From Candidatus Rokuibacteriota bacterium (GTDB taxonomy: Bacteria; Methylomirabilota; Methylomirabilia; Rokubacteriales; CSP1-6): DNA of 11,112 nt. Position 1 is the stretch's first letter; every line of letters starts with the position of its first letter. The translations under genes were made by a program, and so were the position numbers. Below, in pieces: positions 6,461 to 11,112 of this stretch. The notes below the pieces were generated by a model. The model saw only the letters and a program-made list of their open reading frames with translations, was not told where the DNA came from and did not search any database. The stretch is taken from NCBI GenBank assembly GCA_003220195.1, contig QHRT01000314.1, positions 1-11,112 of the forward strand, written 5' to 3'.

Positions 6461-8320
6461 ATGAGACTGAGCAAGACACGCTGGATGGTCTTCACGCTGC
6501 TGCTGGTCGCCGTCTTCGGGCACGCCGGCGCACAGACGACCGTGCCCTTTGGCTCCCTCGTCGAGCGGCTCCAGGGCCTGTTCCCGAAGGTGGAAGGCGA
6601 GGTCATCGAGGCGGGGGGGTCGCAGGCGACCTTGAGCGTGGGCAAGCGTGATGGTCTTCAGCCCGGCGTGGAAATGATCGTCGTCCGCCAGGGTCGCGAG
6701 CTCAAGCATCCGAAAACCGGTCAGGTGCTGGGACGCGCGGAAGAGGACGTGGGCCGCGTCGTGGTCTCGGAAGTCCAGGAACAGTATTCGATCGCGAACG
6801 TTCGGGTCGCCGATGGCTCGACCGCTGGCGAAGTTCGCGCCGGAGATCACGCGCGCGTCTCTACCGGGAAAATTCCGCTCACGCTCCTGCCGCTCTCGAG
6901 TGGCGTCAAGGACGCTCAGATCGAGGCCGTCCTGCAGGAGCTGACCGCCGAGCTCAACCGTACGGGCCGGTTCCAGTTGCTGATGGGTGACGCGGTCAAC
7001 GTTCGACTCACCGAGAGCGGCGTCAAGCCGGACGACGTTCTCGAGGGCAAGGGGCTCTATCCTCCCGGCGGCCGGCCGAGCTTCGACTATCTCCTGGCCG
7101 TGGTGTTCAAGCGTGTCCAGAACAAGCCGTACATGGACGTGCGTCTGTTCTCGAGCACGGGATCGGCGCCGCTCCTGACGACGGCGATGTTCGTCCCGCC
7201 TTCCATCAAGGCGGCTCCCGTCGAGCGATTCTCGTCCGATCCACGGCCGCGCCCCGAGGCACCATCCAAATCTCGCTCCTTCCTCGCGCGGTTGCTGGGT
7301 GGCCAGCTCGAAGCGGGAGCCTACTCGTCGGGCGAGGGCTCGATCCCGCTCAAGGAAGTCGCCCGGCTCGGATTCCCGGTGCTCACCATGGACGTCGCGG
7401 TGTCTCCCAAGGACGGGATTCCGCGCGTCGTGCTCAGCGACGGCGACGCCGTGTTCATGTACCGGCTCGTCAACCAGGCGTTCGAGCCGGACTGGACGTA
7501 CAGCGTGCGAGGCTTCGGCGCGATCTTCTCGGTGCAACTCGTCGACCTCGACGGCGACGGGATCTTCGAGGTCGCGGTGAATCGCTGGCATCCCAAGGTC
7601 GAGTTGAGCTCGTACATCATCGCGGTGAAGGACGGACGCCCGAGACAGCTCGTTGACGTCGGCCAGACGATCCTCTACGCCGTGGACGAACGAGGCGACG
7701 GCGTGAAGCGGACGCTCTGGGGGCAGCGCTACAGCCCGGAGACGTTCTTCACCCCGGGGCAAGCGCAACGGATGAGCGTGAAAGATGGGAAGCTCGTCGC
7801 CGACCGCGACGTGCGGCTGCCTTCCACCTTCCGTGCGACCGGCGCGACCTTCGCCAAGGTCGACAAGCAAAACCGCGCCGTCGCGTATATCGATCAGTAC
7901 AACCGGCTCATGGTTGCGTCTCCGGAGGGCGTCGAGCTCTGGCGGTCCGGCAGCCCGGTTGGCGGTGGGGGGTTCGTCATCGAGGTGACTCGCAAGTGGG
8001 TCGCCGGAGCGGATCGGAGCGTCTTCTTCAAGACGGAGCCAGTGCCGCTCGCGATCGATCTCGACGGCGACGGCATCGATGAGATCGTGGCGCCGCAGAA
8101 TGTCGTGAAGGAGGGGCTCCTGGCCGTCATCTTCAAGGGGCCGGCCGGGTTTCGCCTGCAATCGCTCAACTCGGGCTTCGAGGGCGTGATCACGGCGCTC
8201 GGCGGGTTCAAGACCGAGGATTCGGCACAGCCGACGCTCGTCGCCGCGGTGGTCCGGTACAACAGCGTTCTCTTCAAGCGAGGCGGCGAGACCCAGATCA
8301 TCATGACGATCCCGGATTAG
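6461..8320 (+). CDS. Exported FlgT_C-like / FG-GAP repeat protein
   Basis: This protein has 619 aa. AAGGAG (6448-6453) seven bases before ATG 6461 fixes the start. Residues 1-24 are a signal peptide (n-region RLSKTR, hydrophobic core, HAGA-Q cleavage region). Residues ~43-133 hold the FlgT_C-like module seen in the two genes at the left end (GLQPGVEMIVVRQG, HPKTGQVLGRAEED, EVQEQYSIANV). Residues ~135-250 resemble a CsgG/TolB-N-type domain (LTAELNRTGRFQLL), and ~255-295 is a Pro/Ser-rich linker. Residues ~296-619 look like a beta-propeller of FG-GAP/VCBS type, with two calcium-site motifs DLDGDG at 362-367 and 533-538, each followed by hydrophobic strands. It is probably periplasmic or surface-bound. 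No enzymatic residues stand out, and a binding or scaffold role is the best inference. A lipoprotein gene follows closely. The pair is flanked by inverted porin copies. Confidence 0.85.
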   Translation: MRLSKTRWMVFTLLLVAVFGHAGAQTTVPFGSLVERLQGLFPKVEGEVIEAGGSQATLSVGKRDGLQPGVEMIVVRQGRELKHPKTGQVLGRAEEDVGRVVVSEVQEQYSIANVRVADGSTAGEVRAGDHARVSTGKIPLTLLPLSSGVKDAQIEAVLQELTAELNRTGRFQLLMGDAVNVRLTESGVKPDDVLEGKGLYPPGGRPSFDYLLAVVFKRVQNKPYMDVRLFSSTGSAPLLTTAMFVPPSIKAAPVERFSSDPRPRPEAPSKSRSFLARLLGGQLEAGAYSSGEGSIPLKEVARLGFPVLTMDVAVSPKDGIPRVVLSDGDAVFMYRLVNQAFEPDWTYSVRGFGAIFSVQLVDLDGDGIFEVAVNRWHPKVELSSYIIAVKDGRPRQLVDVGQTILYAVDERGDGVKRTLWGQRYSPETFFTPGQAQRMSVKDGKLVADRDVRLPSTFRATGATFAKVDKQNRAVAYIDQYNRLMVASPEGVELWRSGSPVGGGGFVIEVTRKWVAGADRSVFFKTEPVPLAIDLDGDGIDEIVAPQNVVKEGLLAVIFKGPAGFRLQSLNSGFEGVITALGGFKTEDSAQPTLVAAVVRYNSVLFKRGGETQIIMTIPD

Positions 8321-8388
8321 CCATGACCATCCGAACCGGTGGGGCCGCGCGCGGAAACCTCGTCCGATCGAGATCTCGTCGCAGTCGG

Positions 8389-8787
8389 ATGACCCGGCTC
8401 GTTCTGCTCGGACTCGCGGTCATCGCGTTCGCGGGCTGCGAGACGGGCGGCGTGGGGCTTGCCCCGTCCGCCTCGTTGACCACCACGACTCCCGGGGTGA
8501 CCGACTATCGGTTCAAGGTCACCTGGTCGGTATTGCCGGAGCAGACGGCGGATCAGAAGGCTCTCGAAGGCCACGTCGAGAACGTGGCGGGCGGTTGGGG
8601 CGCCAACAATGTGCGGCTGCTCGCGCAGTCGCTCGACAGTTCCGGAACTCTCGTCGGTCAGCGGCTGGAATGGCTCGGTGGGTCACTCCCTCCCGGCTCG
8701 CGTACGTACTTCAAGATCCGGCGCGTCCCGGTCGCCGATCAATATCGGGTGACTGTGTGGTCGTACCAGGCCTACCGGGGGGACTGA
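8389..8787 (+). CDS. Small lipoprotein with FxLYD-like beta domain
   Basis: Starting at ATG 8389 gives a compact lipoprotein signal, MTRLVLLGLAVIAFAGC, with Cys17 in lipobox FAGC and a 132-aa product. An in-frame ATG at 8323, two bases after the previous stop, would add 22 Arg-rich residues and suggests translational coupling; neither start has a good Shine-Dalgarno. After a Thr/Ser spacer, residues ~40-130 look like an immunoglobulin-type beta sandwich of the FxLYD kind: a strand ending in GHVENVAGG, then NNVRLLAQSLDSSGTLVG, LPPGSRTYFKI and a final strand YRVTVWSYQ. In that family the domain is usually an extracytoplasmic accessory module without catalysis. It is likely a partner of the upstream FG-GAP protein, with which it appears to share a transcript. 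The assignment to FxLYD is by pattern only. Confidence 0.75.
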   Translation: MTRLVLLGLAVIAFAGCETGGVGLAPSASLTTTTPGVTDYRFKVTWSVLPEQTADQKALEGHVENVAGGWGANNVRLLAQSLDSSGTLVGQRLEWLGGSLPPGSRTYFKIRRVPVADQYRVTVWSYQAYRGD

Positions 8788-8862
8788 CCCGCGGGCTACG
8801 TCACGCCGTACGACGTCATCTTCCATTGCGCCGGTCCGGGACCCGGTGCCCAAGATGCGAAC

Positions 8863-8885
8863 GGCGCGGCCGAGCCGACCGCGCC
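8863..8885 (-). terminator. Possible weak terminator hairpin after porin B
   Basis: GGCGCGG (8863-8869) can pair with CCGCGCC (8879-8885) around a nine-base loop. On the minus strand the stem is followed by GTTCG, the same five bases that follow the porin A terminator stem, but no T run comes after it. It could be a decayed version of that terminator, or just GC-rich chance. Confidence 0.3.
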
Positions 8886-8917
8886 CATTCACCGACCGAA
8901 CAACGGCAGTCGGGTTA

Positions 8918-10790
8918 CTAGAATGCGTACCTGATGCGAGTGCTCACGCTGTAAGAGTCCTTCGCCCGGTACTTGGCGAACTGCCCACACGGCGCGCTGC
9001 CCGCGTACGCGCACACATCCACCATCCTGTCGAGCGCGTGTCCGGCGAACAGGAATCCGCCGCCGAGGTCGAAGGTGAGCCCGGGCGCGAATCGATACGT
9101 GATTCCCCCGGAGAGATCGGTCCCGATGTATCGCTCGTCGCCGTCGCCGCACGCGCGATCGCATGCTCTCGCCGTCCCGGCCCCGACCGGGATCGCAAGG
9201 CCGGTGGACGTGGCGATCAGGTTCGTGTCGACCTTCTCGGCGGTCCAGATCGGCGTGACGCTCGTCCAGATGTCGAGGGCTGGCGTGACCGAGTACGTGG
9301 CCTTCGCCGAAGCCCTGATCAGCCCGTAGCGGTCGTAGCTCGGACGTGTGGAGATCGAGTAAGGGTTGGCGTTGCCGGTGCCATTCCAGGGGGATAACTT
9401 CGCCGAAGCCGTTGAAGTACCCCCCGCCGTGCTGGAACTGCTCCCAGTAGTTCCTGACCTGGTTGAGGTTGTCCTTCGGCTTGTTGCCCGTGCCATAGGC
9501 GAAGCGTCCCTGGAGGTAGAGCGGCCCGCGACGATAGCCGGTCTCGACGTCGAGGAGCCACGCATCGGTTCGACCGCTGACGACGCCCTGACGCCCTGGC
9601 TCGGCCACCGCCACCGCCACGACCGGCCCATTCTGCGCCAGGCGATGAAAGTCGCCGCCCTGCCAGATGATGGTCGGCCAGACGTAGAAAGGCCCCTGAT
9701 CCAACCGAGCGTCCACGCCTACCCAGTACCGGTTCTGGAAAGTCGGCCGGCACTTGTCGCCGAGAGTCGACACTCCGAGGTTGCCCAGGCAATGTCTCTG
9801 GAGCGCTGTGGTCGCGGCGATATCGGGTGCGTAGGCGACTCCCGTGACGGGGTAGCCGCCGACAGGAGTGTGGATGGAGCCGGCCGTGGTGCCGTCGAGG
9901 TACTGATACGCGACCAGTGGACTCACTCGGAGGCCCTTGAACGGCTCGACATCGAGCTTCAGGATCACGCCGAAGTCGTCGCCGCGATCCCAGCCCGTAC
10001 TGTTGGCGCTGCCGGCCGTGGCGAGGTTGTTGACTCTCGATCGTGGTCCCGAGAAGTTCTCCTCGATCTGATGGTAGAGCGCGATCAGCCGGACGTCCGG
10101 CGTGAACTTCAGCTCCGCCCGGAACCCCGCGAAGTCGGCGTCGGCGAGCTGCTGCGGCTTCATGCCCAGGCTGAACGGCTGACCGCCGACGCGCGCGGTC
10201 GCTTCGATCGGGATGAACGGCAAGAGGGAACCGGGACCCATGAGCGGGAACTCCACGTACATCCACTTCAGCTCGATCGGGACGCGGACGTCGGTGTCGG
10301 CATCGAGTCCGCCGCTCGACCCATCACCGCGGCTTCCGCAGTTGCCTGCCGCCGTACCCGAGAAGAGCGTCGTGACGCAGGTGTCGGCGTTCGTCGCGCC
10401 GAAGCCGCCATAGTGCATGTCGATTTCCCAGCCCATGACGGCCCTGGCCTTGCCGAGCTGACCGATGAAGTCCCAGCGGCCACGCGTGTAGGCTCCGAAC
10501 TCCTTGTCGCCATCGGACGCCTGACCGCCGCGGACGGTGCGGTCCTGCGTTGTGTTGTTCATGTTGCGGTTGAGGTTCAGGATGTTGTCGATTTGTCCCG
10601 TGATCGTCACCCTCGGCGTCGGAGCCTGCGCCGAGGCGGGGGGCGACAACACTGCGACTGCCAGAAGCACGGGAAGCGACGAGGTCCTGTACCGGACTCT
10701 TCCTGCCGGCGAGACAGCACCGACAGGCGCCAAGCAGTTTGGAGCGGCGCACCTCCGGGCGCCAGCGTGCCACGCAAATACACCGAACAT
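8918..10790 (-). pseudogene. Porin B: outer-membrane beta-barrel protein, frameshifted, start unclear
   Basis: This is the inverted close paralog of porin A. Reading leftward, the first frame runs from ATG 10790 through a hydrophobic signal core (LPVLLAVAVLSPPASAQA), VTITGQIDNILNLNRN and most of the barrel to GGGYFNGFGEV near 9395. The homologous sequence then continues in another frame from WNGTGNANPYS to RIRYAF and the stop at 8918. The shift coincides with a run of five G (9389-9393); removing one base restores EVIPWNG. Relative to A, nine codons are then also absent there. B retains the ELKWMYVEFPL strand that A lacks. The start is doubtful: ATG 10790 gives an over-long n-region and lies upstream of the predicted transcription start; TTG 10733 is an alternative. 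No ATG aligns with the MRR start of A. All four Cys pairs of A are conserved. It may be a pseudogene, or intact with a one-base sequencing error. Confidence 0.8.
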
Positions 10791-10804
10791 GCAAGCCTCG
10801 TCAA
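10775..10804 (-). promoter_or_regulatory. Possible sigma70-like promoter for porin B
   Basis: On the minus strand TTGACG (10804-10799) and TATTTG (10780-10775) are 18 bases apart, the same spacing as the other two promoters proposed here. It predicts transcription from about 10768, which would exclude ATG 10790 as the start. The -10 match is mediocre. Confidence 0.35.
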
Positions 10805-10813
10805 GGGAAATGT

Positions 10814-10835
10814 TGACAGCGGTAACATCCTGTCA
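10814..10835. repeat. Inverted repeat upstream of porin B
   Basis: TGACAG (10814-10819) and CTGTCA (10830-10835) are separated by ten bases, so the half-sites are 16 bases apart centre to centre. The repeat lies just upstream of the proposed porin B -35 box. It is compatible with a dimeric regulator site, but six-base arms can occur by chance. Confidence 0.3.
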
Positions 10836-10976
10836 GGGTGCTCGATGTGGAAAGCCGCCGGCACCGCGGCGGTACATGACGGTCCCGGCCAACGAGGTGC
10901 TTCGGGTGCCGCCGTCTCTCAGACCGGATAGAACCCGCGGGCCGGCAGGGGACTCGGTGAAGCCATGCGCACCGGG
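10836..10976. other. No recognisable gene
   Basis: I see no start with a ribosome binding site, no conserved motif and no clear repeat between the inverted repeat and the stop of the transposase-like fragment. The open frames here are short or are shadows. Confidence 0.5.
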
Positions 10977-11112
10977 TCAGGGACGCGGGGAGCTCGAGGC
11001 CGCGGCGGTCCAGGAGCGCAGCCTGCGCGCGAAGCGCACGTGCATCGCGCGCTCTCTTTCTCGTAGCTTCACGGATCGGATCAAGACAAAGGTCTCGACC
11101 CCGTCGGGACCG
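10977..11112 (-). pseudogene. Probable transposase fragment (IS1634/IS4-like), decayed
   Basis: Reading leftward from the edge, 44 codons run to a TGA at 10977. The first part reads GPDGVETFVLIRS followed by KLRERERAMHVRFARR. That resembles the internal stretch of IS1634/IS4-like DDE transposases, where a strand ending in V/L-x-R-S is followed by R-x-x-K/R-E-x-A-M. After FARR the sequence loses resemblance and stops early. This suggests a truncation or frameshift. No terminal inverted repeat is visible. I recognise it by pattern only, and most of the gene, if present, lies outside the window. Confidence 0.4.

Noticed and set aside
6392..8161. 589-codon open frame on the minus strand
   Set aside because: It is antisense to the FlgT_C/FG-GAP gene, His/Arg/Asp-rich and without recognisable motifs; typical shadow of high third-position GC.
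8788..8917. Small gene between the FxLYD-like lipoprotein and porin B
   Set aside because: Frames here are extensions of shadows. There is no ribosome binding site or conserved pattern.
9366..10931. 521-codon open frame on the + strand opposite porin B
   Set aside because: It mirrors porin B codons in GC-rich DNA, has no signal or domain pattern and no ribosome binding site. The minus strand shows clear homology to porin A.
1..11112. CRISPR array, tRNA or rRNA gene
   Set aside because: I saw no regularly spaced direct repeats and no tRNA cloverleaf or rRNA-like conserved stretches on either strand.

Overview
The window is about 11.1 kb of high-GC DNA from a Gram-negative (diderm) bacterium. 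Evidence for an outer membrane is two porin-like beta-barrel genes ending in the C-terminal Phe expected for barrel assembly, three lipoproteins with clear lipoboxes and a long-chain polyprenyl diphosphate synthase. The porin type, the FmdB zinc ribbon and the very GC-rich third positions remind me of environmental lineages such as Rokubacteria/Methylomirabilota. That placement is recall, not a search.

Layout. Bases 3-3294 hold a rightward run of four closely spaced genes: the C-terminal part of a FlgT_C/CsgG-like envelope protein (cut by the window edge), a lipoprotein with the same FlgT_C-like module, an all-trans polyprenyl diphosphate synthase (ispB-like) and a DUF62 SAM hydroxide adenosyltransferase. 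An FmdB-type zinc-ribbon gene on the minus strand overlaps the 3' end of that run by 35 nt. It lies nearly back to back with a rightward five-TPR lipoprotein of PilF/PilW/Tgl type.

Bases 4338-10804 form the most interesting block: two closely related porin genes in inverted orientation (A rightward, 4465-6226; B leftward, 10790-8918). They flank a 2.7-kb segment with its own promoter, a 619-aa exported FlgT_C-like plus FG-GAP repeat protein and a small FxLYD-like lipoprotein. Each porin is interrupted by a frameshift, at a different place. Each copy keeps the stretch the other has lost, so recombination between them could in principle rebuild one complete reading frame. Porin A is followed by a textbook intrinsic terminator. 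Three sigma70-like promoters, all with 18-nt spacers, can be proposed for porin A, the 619-aa gene and porin B.

The right end (10791-11112) has no intact gene: a small inverted repeat near the porin B promoter and, on the minus strand at the edge, what looks like a decayed transposase fragment.

The FlgT_C-like module occurs in three of the nine or so intact genes here, together with lipoproteins and porins. The locus therefore looks devoted to the cell envelope, although no specific assembled machine can be named from sequence alone.
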